DNA of 64,000 bases, from assembly GCA_963922205.1 (NCBI GenBank), contig CAWUHX010000020.1, positions 1,178,001 to 1,242,000 on the forward strand, read 5' to 3'. This stretch comes from Romanomermis culicivorax (Eukaryota > Nematoda > Enoplea > Mermithida > Mermithidae). The notes under the pieces were generated by a model. That model made no database searches. It was not told the origin of the DNA and saw nothing but the letters and a program-made list of their open reading frames with translations. Position 1 is the stretch's first letter. Each line of letters begins with the position of its first letter. The translations under genes and the position numbers were made by a program. Shown here piece by piece: positions 20,131 through 32,600 of the stretch.

Positions 20131-23100
20131 TTATTTTTCAGCGTATAGGCTTTTCTTATGGCGTTTGTAACGTCCGACATCCGACCGACTTCGGCAGCCA
20201 AACCACCATTCACCTGTAAGTCTTGGATATAGAGGAGCAAGCTGAAAATCGGTATATAAAAATTAGTCTAATCAGGCTATGTTGATCAATAAAAATTTTT
20301 TTTGAAACTCGGAGTAGAAAATGTACGGACAGTTTGTCAGAGAGAACATCAAAATTGATGAATATTTTCTGCCAACCGTTGTTCCATTTATACTCGTTGA
20401 AGAACAAGCAAAGTATTCCCACAGAGCCAATAAGAGACCGTGACTCGGTGGTTTTTATTATTTTACATTTAGGTTGATACATCAAAAATAGATCATATAA
20501 TAGAGGAATAGGGGCCGGTTGCACCAACGACTACTGAACTATTTTAGGGGTTCAATGGTTCAGTAGTGGAAAATGGTGGTTGCACCAAACCATACACAAG
20601 TAGTTCAATGGGCATGGGCTCCTAGAATAGTCGAAAACGACTTCTATAGTCCGCCTTTTTTAAAATGAGACTCGTAAGGCCAAGAAACCAAAAAAAGTAT
20701 GACTACTGACGGGAGTAATAAACCACTGAACCAGTGGACTACTGATGTTGGTGCAAAAGAGTCCAGGAGAGATAATCACTCAGAGGCCCGCCTCTGAACA
20801 GTGTTTTAAGACATACTTGCGTCTTAATACATAATTTTTTATGGTAAAGCTGTCTTAGGACATAGTAATCTCTTAAAACATTGTTCAGGAACGAGGAACG
20901 GGCATCAGACGGTCCTCGCTTGCTAGAATTTTACCCCAAAGCAAAAAACCTTTTCTGAATAATACAAAAAGTCATTATTGTAACTAGATTTGAACGAATC
21001 ATAGACAGAAATATGTAGAAACAACATGTTGGAAACACAGAGCTACGTATGAATTTCTCTTTCTCCGCTGAAGATCAAAAATCAAATATTTTTTTAGTTA
21101 TTGCCATATCAGAAGATCATCAAAATCAGACGCAAACATGCATCCTCATGAGGCCATGCTATCAATCATGATGGTCAACTGTTGGTATTGTTCATTAGAA
21201 TCCGTAATGCTTCTATTCAAGATGAAGGCTATTGTGCACGCGCGTGGGGGTTTGAATTCAATCAGTTACGCTCATCACTTTATCCGCATCCTCAACCAGA
21301 AGCCCAAACCTGATTCAAGGTAGTTTATTCAACTAATAATAAATTTTCCTATACAGTTCATTTTTCAACTATGCCTCGGCGAAGCAAAACACAGACCCAT
21401 GAGTTAAAAATATTGGTAGATCTCTACAGTCAACTTGTAAAAAATTGAAACCTACGATGCCAGTTTTTCGTTTATGATTCGCTCGAGCTCATTTGAAAAA
21501 TCTTACATTTTTCATAAAGCTGAGTATCAAAATACAGGGCTTTTTCAAACCAGACCATATACGGTCGTCATTGGCAAACGTGATTTACCATTTATAGTCT
21601 ATTTTTTACAAATAAGCTCGCCAATGTTCATGTTATTAATGCCTTTTTCCTGCCATCATCATTCGCGTATTTGTTTGCATTTTTTGCTTTCCGAGGCTCA
21701 CTTGAAAACGAACGGTGTATAGAACCTCCTTGGAAATTGACTACATGTTTCGACATCCATTTTTTAAATTTTGAGATGCAAGAGCGTAGTTAGACGTCGA
21801 AGAAAAACATGTCCAACAAAAGTGTTTCAAGTCAATCAAAGAAATACAGACTTATACAGGCGGGTACAACACCAGAGAAATGAACAGGAACTAACTTTCA
21901 TGGAATGTCTTCCTTCAATCCGGTAATAATAATGACCAGAAAAAACATAATTTTGACTGTTATCCCAATTGAGTGCCGCATCGATCTTGGATGGCATCGA
22001 TGAAGAAATATCGCGTATGGATCGTGGCCAAAAATCTTTGAATTTGTTGTACTGCGAATGCCGCCAGTATTTTTTACCTGTTGAATGATCCTAACTCTGT
22101 ACGAAGACGACTGGGAAGGAATTGCTCACATGTTTCCAGGATAGAAACAACGTCAAAAGCTCAGTACTGTATTTGCATGGCTATTTGATTTTCTATGCAC
22201 TGCGCATTCTTACGATGACAACGCACTATCGCTATCGTATTTTGAATGAAGTAAGGTATTGAAATTGAGAAAAACTTTGAGGTCAGTAAATCTAATGGCC
22301 ATTTTTTCTGGACCAAGTTAAACTCAATTAGAAGTCAGTCTTTGTTAAAATGTAATTCACACTCACAGCACATGCATGGCCCTGGCTTACTCCAAACAGA
22401 TTGGACGGACACACTGATATTTTGTAAACCAAATGAGTTGAAAGTATGTCGTGAATTGCTTTTTATGCATTTCATTCAGTGAATGGAGGAGCTCGCTGTC
22501 TATTCCTAGAAAGAGTTTGTTGCCCTAAGGCCTAAAAGTCGAATGGAGTCGTAGTCTGTTTGATCTACTTGTACTTATCACGTCCATGTCGCTAGATATT
22601 CATGCACAATAGTTGAATCCCTCATTGGAAGGACTATCATATCTGCATGATGTTTGCAAGGAGCCGTTTTCTTGTTTGCTGACAGTTAGAAATATTTCTA
22701 ACCTTTGAAGAAGTATGGCGTATTGTCATTTTTCCACAACATCGCCGCATCCATATTATCCGGAATGTCCGGCAAGTTTATGTCAATTTTCTGCGGATAG
22801 CCTTTGTAAGGTTGGCCATCTGAGTCGTAGACCCAGTAACTGTCACCCTGAATGGTACACCGATCATATGAATATTACTTGGTACGAAAGCAGTTTTGCG
22901 GAACCTTGAAGAAATAAGTGTCACCACTGATATCGGTCAAAGCTGCATCTACATGATTGGGCAAGTTTGACCACCCATCAGTGATCAGTCGTGGATAACC
23001 GGAATCGTAGGATTCTTTGTTCAATCGCCAGTATAAGTTTCCTAAAATGTATTTGCATTGTCATCCACTGCGATTTGTTATCCATTACAGTTTTTGTTTA

Positions 23101-26100
23101 TTATTCGTACATTTTCGGCTTTTTGAAAATTGTTCCTATTTCTACTAACGAATAGTTAGCAGAAAGTTCAAATTTTAGGATTGCACTCAATGAGTAAAGC
23201 CTCCTCGCAGTATATACTGTTATGCCAGAAGCAACGCTTAAGATGAGCTGGATCATTCTGGTCGAAGTTCTGATCTTATTGTTTAGTTCTACAGAAGCCA
23301 AGCAACAAGGAGAAAATTGTCCAGCGGTCATTTATGATTACCTTATTTAAGGAGAACGTATAAATTTTGATGTTGATCTCAATACTGCGTCATCTAAATG
23401 TTAGCTTTAGCACACAACACGATCGATCATAAATTTTTTGTAACAGTTGACTCACCTTTGAAGGCATAGGTAGTACCATTGCCAATAGTAGTTATGGCAT
23501 CTAATGACGTATCATTACAAATATCAAAGGAAGTTGAATAACTCTGAGGTGTAACCTGGTCGTAGAGCGGAAGGTTTTCTTCGATCTTATTAACATGATG
23601 ACTTTTTAGATTTTCATGTCGGAGATTATCATTTTCGGTTTGATCGTTCGGTTTTCCTGGAAAATGTCCACAAGATATACTTGGTTACAACAGAACCTAT
23701 ATTGTTTTTACCGTAAAGCCATTGTAGCCCCTGAATATCATCCAATTGTAAGTAGATCGTATCACCAAAATAGCCTTGGTAGAATGGTGCCATCAATGCA
23801 AATCTATCTTTAGAATGTTGCAGTCCCAGAGCGTGTCCTGGTAGAATTTATATAGATTTTATAATATTTTTATTATATTATTTTTTATTTTATATAGGTT
23901 TCTTAAAAACTTTTAAATAAGTTCAAAAGTCGACTGCTTACCGATTTCATGAGCGGCCACAGAATATAAATCGATTCCTATGAGAAAAAATCACTAAATG
24001 CGTGTTAGAGTTCAGCAAATCATTCCAGAAAAGCCGATGAGAAATATCTTCGTTTAAAATTCACAAAACTTTACACTTAATTTTGCAATGATTCTACCAA
24101 TATTTTGCCATGTGCATCATATTTACACTAAAATTTGCATAAAAGTACGTAAAGGTAAGACTGAAATGGGACTTGACCATCTGTAGCGAATACTACAGTA
24201 TCCAGACGTTTTGACTTTGAACAAGAGCGCTTCGATACGTAAATCCACAAAACTCAAAAGGGTTTCAATATAATCCAGGCAGACTTTCCCAAAAAGTGGA
24301 TGATTACTCCTTTTAACATGTGCATGTGTTTCAGTATACGTGAACTTACCACGATTTTCCATCGCACCCCAAGTCTCGTCGTCGTCTAAATGAACTTGGC
24401 CACCGTATCGCGGGAAGAAAGCGTGTGCCAGGATTCCACCTAAAATTACCAACAATTATGGAAGAATGCAATTTATTGGAGCTGTCCTGCTGGTGCTCTG
24501 CTACTGACCTCGACCGTCGAAAGTTTCGCCGTCGCCGTGACCGTAGCGGGCGAACGCGACTTCGATGTTGACGGGAGGTGATAGTTTCCTGTGGAATTTT
24601 AATGTCGAATGTTGCTCCCAGACCTTGAAAACGTATTGCCAATTTTTATACCTGCGACAGAGTTCAGACACGATTGTGTTTTCAGGTTGAAAGTAAGTTT
24701 CACAACTCTGAGTTGAAAAATATGTTAACACCGACTTTTGAATCCCGGCGTGAAAGAGATAGGAGTGCGTGTCGAAAGCTGATCAAATGACTGCTGTTAA
24801 ATTCGTAAACTGCATAATATACACGCGAGACAGATGTATAGCCAAAATAAATTCTATACACAGAAACCCATACAGTCCATTTATTTCTGTATGATTCTCA
24901 AAATGCAAAGTAATTCGTAAGAATCCGCAAGCAGATGTTAAACCTGCATAGTACGCCAAAATCTGTGTTTCTCAAGTTATTCTCATAACTGCTACAGTCA
25001 ACTAGCAAAAAAAGGCGGCCACGTACGAAGATCATTTTTATTATTTTCATCAATAAAAAATGTATTATAGCTTACGTAAGTTATGCCTTTATGAAATTGG
25101 GGAATTCGACGGTAATATTTTCCGTCTCTTAACATAATCAGTATAACTGTTTCCTGGATCCTGACTTTTTTTGATCGATGGTTAACTTTTGTTCTGAATT
25201 TGCGCTCAATTCTAATTTGAATTATTTTTTTGCAAAACATCATGCTTACCTTGAATGCCTTTTCAATTATCAAATTCGTCTTTTCAACGGGTAAAGCATC
25301 CGAATATCTGGTTATTGCGTAGCTTATGTTTCTTGCTCCCCAGTATGAACCTGAAAAGTTGAGATTTACGAAGAAGAATAACGTTTCCATTTACTAACAA
25401 GTTCTTTTCATATTATGTGTCACTCATTTCAACATGACATTAACCTATCATTCCCCTAAATCTCAACTTCTGCGCCAGTTTAATTTCTTTAAAAATATGG
25501 TAATAAAATTAAGTTCTACAAGCAGTGTCTGCTGATTGTGCTGATCGCTATGGAACGTTCTACTTCAATGAACGTGTACCTTCGATAACATATCTTTTCT
25601 TTCTTATTGATGACGAATCTGGTTGAACGCATCTCGGCTTCTTCATGACTTTCCTAGTTTCACCGTCCAAATAACCTTGGGAATACTTGCATTGATAATT
25701 CCAAGATACAAGTATAATTCCTTAGCATACCGGTAATTTTTAGGCTCATCGATTCTTGAAACTTTTTCAATGCGCCAACGATTTTTCCTTCGTTCTGCAT
25801 TAGACAATTTCCGGCGCATAGATTTTTGAGCTCGAGGTAGCCAAATTTTTGCAGATAAGCCTGAAAGACGAATCGATGAGCGCCATTACTATATGAGCTT
25901 TTAGATTACGCGTTTATTAGAATACAGTTTATTCTCAAACTTCACCTGTCCTAGTTTTTGAAACTACAGAGAATTCGTGAAGTCGCAGTCAATTCCAAAA
26001 CTTCGGAATACAAAGAAATTCACATGAGTTGACCTATATTTGCGATTGTGCTCTGGAACCAATTTGAGGCTATATAGGCTAACCGATCTATTCTGTAAAA

Positions 26101-26681
26101 ACTGCATTATGATATACGGATGATAACGGATTTTAGACACTGTAGTTACTACTCCTGTAGGTTTCTGGTAAAACACTTGTCATGCAGGGCTAGGGACTAA
26201 TGAGCACACTCAATAACACTGAAACTTTTTGAGTAACAGTAAAACTTTGCATGAGCTAAGCGTACTTACTTTCAGTAATTTTTTGATTTGTAACATTTGA
26301 AAAATTGACTTTAATGTATAATTCTAACAACGATTTGATTTTGATTTTCACGGGAAAAATAGTTATAGCGAGCAGATACAACATGAAAGGCTCCCCAGGT
26401 TTAAGTACTACAAAAATTTTGTATTCTAAAATTCCGTCGGCCGCAGCAAACCCAGGATTTTATATGAAGGGATTCATTGATGATTAGACAAAAAAATGAT
26501 TTTCAACGTCACATTAAACATTCAGAATATCGACAGAATAGTGTTATATGTTGTGGCTGATTGAAGAACTTACCATAGCCTCTTGCATATCACCGGTGTC
26601 CATCGAGTAATATTCCTTATGTTTCCCTGACGGAGCACCGAAGGAACATTCCGTAATGACGAGTAGAACCAAAATCCTCAT
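20131..26681 (-). CDS. Secreted matrix metalloproteinase (M10A) with hemopexin domain
   Basis: Thirteen minus-strand exons with matching phases encode 525 residues: 26681-26574, 25860-25731, 25675-25580, 25350-25250, 24623-24509, 24439-24350, 23977-23942, 23837-23712, 23656-23456, 23041-22905, 22847-22703, 22077-21896, 20241-20131. In order: signal peptide (about 1-15), peptidoglycan-binding-like propeptide, cysteine-switch PRCVQPD (Cys95; canonical PRCGVPD), furin site RKKR (104-107), catalytic domain with the HGDG..FDG.GG.LAHAF block, zinc helix HEIGHALGLQHS (His223, 227, 233), Met-turn ALMAPFY, hinge, and four hemopexin blades opened and closed by Cys. MMPs cleave extracellular matrix; the furin site implies activation in the secretory pathway. 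No membrane anchor is visible. The start is the ATG giving a signal peptide. The head-to-head neighbour is the GH31 gene. Confidence 0.93.
20511..20764. mobile_element. MITE in MMP intron
   Basis: The left end GGGGCCGGTTGCACCAAC and right end GTTGGTGCAAAAGAGTCC are imperfect inverted repeats, with CAGTAGT-type blocks inside each arm. It is non-coding and lies within the last MMP intron. Confidence 0.65.
20781..20903. mobile_element. Short foldback element in MMP intron
   Basis: The arms GCCTCTGAACAGTGTTTTAAG-like at the left and CTTAAAACATTGTTCAGGAA at the right form an imperfect inverted repeat around a short AT-rich centre. Confidence 0.5.
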
Positions 26682-29658
26682 GTTGTTCGAATCAATGAGT
26701 AGTTTGTAAGCATGCGATAGGAGTAAATTAGTGTTTTATATAATCCGCATGGTTTGAACTCTAAAGATTTAATGACCTAGCGAAAACCATGCTTTTCCAC
26801 AGTAACACGAGGTGGAAGCGACGTTTAGCAAATACAATTACCGGAAAATGTTGATTTGCTTGACCCTAACACGGTTCGGGTCGACGTACTTTTCTCCGGG
26901 TATGAAAGAATATAGAAAAATATACCATGTAACTAACTATAGAGAACGGCATCATTGCTCTGGAAATGGAGGAATTTCGCACTACCTTGACATAAAATAT
27001 TGTTGCATAAGTTCTGGAAATTAACGTACAATGGTGTAGTGCCGATGACAATAGGGGATACGGTGCTCCAACAAAAGGCATATATATTATATTGAATGTC
27101 AACTATTTACCATCAGCACACCGGTTTTTATTCGTTCGTTAGAGTTATTAATCTTCTCTTATAATTAGGAAAAATATTTAATTAAACTGGAAATTGATAA
27201 TCTAGTTGCCGAAAATCGTTCTTACTTCTACTGAAGGTCAAAAAGAAAAGATGAACACGCCTGGCATCCTTCTTCAATTTGATACTTTTCCACATCAAGA
27301 AAATGCTCAAACTGGCCGGTTGAACGCTCAAATTTTATCGGTTAAATTTTGTTACGAAATTCCTTCTCAATACCGAATGAAGTAAACTAATGTTTAATAA
27401 AAGACGTTTTGTAAATCAGTCAGCTTAGCTCTAGCTCACAGAACTTGCTTTTTTCATTCTCATGAGTAGTACACAAACACAATGTGAACCATTGAATTAT
27501 ATCAGTTTTTATAATACTATATTGGTAAGAAATTTCATGACTGTTTCTGTACCTACGTTGTCTAGATGGATTTCCTGAGAGGGCAAATAAATATAATGTT
27601 AGTTCATTCCTGTGAATATCACCTTTAATCGAAATCTGCTTTTCAGCTCCGCCTTCTTTGGGTTTCAATAAACTTTGCAACTTGATGAGATTAATTTTTG
27701 CACTATCATCTCGCTGATAAATAAAGTCTAGTTGGACTAATGAGCTGAGATATCACGAATATTTTTTTAATTTCAGAGGATTGTGCTTCATCCGACCGGG
27801 TCGTATCCATCTTGTTTGCACAGTGATCTGCTTATCGAAGATTAATCGTGTGGTGAACTATCAGATTGGGATTATTGTTGCATATTTTATGGTAGTTGTA
27901 TTTGGATCCAGACCCAATGATCATGAAAATGTGAGACATCTTGTTTATTTACGCTTCTATTTGAAAGCGAATTGGACAGATGAATATGGTTGATGAACTT
28001 CTGAAACTGAGTTTCTTGAAATTGGAATGTTCGGACGTCGTCCGGCAGTATGTTAGAGTTTGAAGCTCGCACATGACTGCATCAAATTCAGCTTTCAATG
28101 TATCAAATTTTCTCTGGATACGAGAAGTAAGTTTGTTGGGCCAGCGTGGTTAACATGCATCAGTGGGTCTATGTGGCTTACATACAGGAATAACAGATTG
28201 CTTCTACAGAATTCATGCTATCAAAAATTATTTACTTGTACTCTTTTAATCTTTGCAGCAAGATTTAACATCATATTTGTGGCCTACATTTAGTGGCTAC
28301 AATGTGTACCAAATCCCTCGGCTGACTGTTAATCGACGAGAAACAAGCTTCTTTAGCAATAGTGAATCACATTAGATTCTCAGAATGCTAGAGAGAAATT
28401 TCAAGCAGGAATCTGCTGTACTCCGACCAATGCATGATTTGTATTGTGGCGACTCTGACCTGTCTGTGGTAGTCTCCAGGGTGTAGAATTTGAGTATAAA
28501 GTTGTGGGAGGGCACATGATGCATGCAACACCTTTTTTGATTGTGAACCATGAAGTGATCTAGGAAGCAGCATCAATGTGCTGTCGAAAAAAAGTCGAGT
28601 ATGGTTAAATACAACAGTGCATGTTGTTGTGATTGACAATGCTTTGAATTCGAATTATGTGTTGACACTTATGATTGAAAGTCGGACATTACTTTCATAC
28701 CTAAGAGTATACTGGAAAATTAACCAAAGTATTCGGATAGTAAACCTTAATGTAAAGATACAACTGATCAATGAAAATTGAAATGGACTAAACTATTAAC
28801 TTTTATTTTCTGAGCTGCAACAGTTTATTTTTAAACTTAATGTCCTATTGATTAATGGGCTGCAGATAGATGAGAAGTATTCTTAAAAATGACCGAAATC
28901 GAATATTTGCAAATAATCATCACATCAGGCATAATGTGTCGAAAACAATTGTTGATGTTGATAAGTATACCATTACAAAAAATTAGCCACTTGTGACAGA
29001 AGTCGACATACACTTCAATTGCCGTTCGAGTAGTGCTACATAGCAAATGATACAAATGTAAACACCTTCAATTATCAGCATCTGCTAATGAAGCTGATGA
29101 ACTTGACCTCCGAAATCTCTTCAATCACTGTGGCAGGTGAAGAATACGTTGCAAACTTCACTTCTGCGTTAATCTTGCGACTAAATACAGGTTAGAACCT
29201 GCATATTCCACGCATTTTAGGAAGCTGAATGGCGCCTACCGTAAAAATTTTAAAACTTGATAAAACTTGATTCATCTCGTTTGCTGAAAATTTTCACAGT
29301 TTGGCCCACATTTCTGAGAATTCAGCCATCTACTATATAAACATTCTAATGTATGACGTTTTGGTCTCGCATTTGACTAAAATCATGTTTGTATTTTTCA
29401 TGTTAGTATCTGTAAATACGTCCTGCACTGATAAGGGCAAAATTTTCTTTGTACGAAGAAAAACCACATAAAACAGATACAAACATTTACCCAAACATAG
29501 ATTGTTGACTTTTATTCAAGATCATGTGTTAACACGTTCATTATTCATCATCATTAGGTGTGTATCCATTTTTTCATTGTTTGAATTCGTTGAGAAATTT
29601 TATGCGTACAATTTATTTTTTGAAAAATAAATACCTCTTGCTTTCCATTCGCGACGTC
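26682..29658. other. Divergent intergenic region between MMP and GH31 genes
   Basis: About 3 kb between two start codons pointing away from each other, so it should hold both promoters. I see no convincing core-promoter motif, gene or repeat; short ORFs here lack domains. Confidence 0.5.
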
Positions 29659-32600
29659 ATGATTCTCATTTTGACGCTAATTTTGGTCTCATCAAGTTTC
29701 GGACACTCGCTCGAAGATCCTTGTGAAAAAGACTGCTTACTGAGCGATGCGAAAATTGATTGTTTGCCGGACGGTGGTGGTCACGGCAAATGCCGGGATA
29801 GAAAGTAAGAAAAATATCGATTAGCCGGATCCAGTTTGATATCCTAACTTAATGCCAGATGTGTGTGGAGGAACGAAACTGAAGATCCACGTTGTATTTT
29901 TGACGTCCATGTTGGAAAATTTGCTGGTAAGATACAACAGTGCATGTAGATTTCAAAACCGCTTCATTGTCACTAACTACAGCAGCTGCTATAGCCAAAA
30001 AATCAACTTTTACGCTCCATCGCTTACCATTCGACTCTTGAAAATGTCCAGAATACTTTATTATTTGACTTTATTCTTGAAATTTTCTCCGTTTTTCTAG
30101 AATTTGCTCTTATGATATGGATAACTCTGGAAATCAGATATCTTTGTACTAAACTAAACTTCAAATGTGATCGTAGACACATTTGTACCCAATTCTTCGA
30201 ATTTTTGATGTGCTCAGCAAACTAATATTTTGAAGCTACTAATAAAAAACAAAGTTGCTCAAAAAGGCGTAAATTTATTCGCATGCTGTTCTGTAAAGAT
30301 TATTTCGTTGATAATTCTAATTGGACAACTGATAAGCAAACCGCCTGAGAACGAATAGCAGTCCTAACTTGACAGTTGTTTAGTTTGCATCAGTTGATTA
30401 GTTGATAGGGAATAACTCTGTAAGAATGGGTCCTGTACACGATTTAATTTCTTCTTCAAATTTAGTCTTTTCGTCGATCTGAATATCTTTGACCAACATT
30501 CGAAATTCGAGAATTGGAAAGACGTTTGATAAAACGTGTTGATCTGTGCTATTTCTGAGAGTTCAAAATTCAGTCACGTGATTGTCCAAATAACAGATCT
30601 AAAATTCTAGCATCCATTGCAACTTATTGTTATGGATAAATAGAGATAGCGCTCTTGATCCTTGACATGCTTAAGTGTAAAAGAAATTCTAAAATGCTGA
30701 TCATATTTTTATAGGTTATAAATTGTCCAAAGTACTACAAAATTCAACCAACTTCTTCGAAGCAGAGTTGACTCGACTACATACGCCATCTCTTTTCGAC
30801 GCGGACGATCCGGATATTATTTTTCGTTTGAGTTCTATGAACGGAAAAGAATTGGAAATTACTGTGAGCACTTGATAAATATTTTATTGATCTACTTCTG
30901 GCTGCTTTCTAGGAAAATCCGCAATTTTTTCCTCTTGGATTACACTCCGATCATGAATCACTGTCATGAGAACCGAGAAAACCTTGTTTTTCGGCCTAGC
31001 CTGATCTCTTTTACTGTAAAAATTGATTTTCCATTAATGTAGTGACTACATTCTGGACTGTTCATACTTCATTCTTAACAGTCAATAATGCCCACGTGCG
31101 AAATTCGTGAAATATGAAATCTGTTCTGAATAACAATAATTTTGTCATTTTCTGTTCCAGTTCAAGCCGCTAAGCCGTCGTAGACGGCGGAATAGTAAGC
31201 CGGATGAACAACTCCATCAACATTCGAACAGTGAATCATCGAAAAGTGAGGAGAAAAGGTCTGATGAAGATCAAATGTATGAGATATTCGTCCAAGAAGA
31301 TCCGTTCGGATTTCAGTTGATCAGGAAGTCGACGGGGGCAATAGTGTAAGTTTCAATAGTAACCCTATGCTGAAGTTTAGAATAAACACACCACTCTGCT
31401 TCCTGGATAACAGCATGATTGTGATAACTCAACTATTGCCAATAACGCAAAAAATTGTCATTTTCCATAGTCTTTTTTGAAGACTTTTCATTTGTAATAT
31501 GCTTCTGAAATTTCAATTCAAATTCCAGAGATTGGGGGGGGGGGGTATTTCATAGACACTTATAGATTTCTTCCATTGGTTTTCTCAGCTTTTCCCTACT
31601 TAGATTCGACACTGTGAATATTCCTGGTTTCGTGCACGCGGAACAATTTTTGTCGTTGAGTACGAGACTTGCTACCATTAATATTTTTGGTCTTGGTGGA
31701 GAATTCCGGGCAACTTTAAAGCATCAATTCGCCAAGCGTAAAAAATTGATCATGTTCGCTAGAGGAGAAAATGGTGAGGTAAACACTGAGCTAACTTCAA
31801 ATCTGTTACCTCTAATATAAAATCCAAATGCAAATGCACTGCCATATGTTTGTAATTTTCTTCCACGCGTCACTTGAAATTTGTACATTAACGCCATTAA
31901 CCCTAAACAATTTTCAGTAAAAATAATCTGGAGAAACAATTTCGTTTGAGTAATTTTGCAGACAGCCTTTAATTCACAAGTATTTTAAGAAAAACATACA
32001 AAATCATGATTCAGGTCTAAAAATACCTTACCAGGTAATAAGATCTGAATTATCAAGTTCTAAAATCGTAGTACAAATTCGATCGAGAACGAAATGGTAT
32101 ACACGGAGATGTATGTAAATATTCTAATTTGACTCTGCAGCTTAATTCAACTAATCCTAATTCGCTATGAATGGCTAAATTTTTTCTAGCAGGAATTATA
32201 TGGCCCTTCTAGAAATTGAAATTCAGTCAGCATTGTCAAAGTACAGGGGAAAATTGAAGAACCAACGCTCACAAATCGATATTTTGAATTTAGATAGAGC
32301 ATGATCGTACATGCACTGCATAGAAATTCTGTTGGGCGTCAACCAGGGTAGAGTTGGGTTCGAAAATTATTATTTTTTGATGACGAAAGAAAAAACTTCT
32401 ATCACCACCTATATTAGTTAAGCACTTTTTGGAGCTCTGATGTTCCTTCTTTAAAATCAGGTATGTTTTGTTTGGAAAAGTCGTTACACTACAGCATCAT
32501 TTATCTTCTCATAACGATTCGCTCTATTCCAATTTCTGAATCATTTTACTTAATCATCATGTTTTCAGTAATTTCTAGGCGGATCGAATTTTATGGGGCA

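Noticed and set aside
24346-24731. Overlapping minus-strand ORFs around the MMP catalytic domain
   Set aside because: They read through MMP introns; the spliced exons 24623-24509 and 24439-24350 explain the coding signal.
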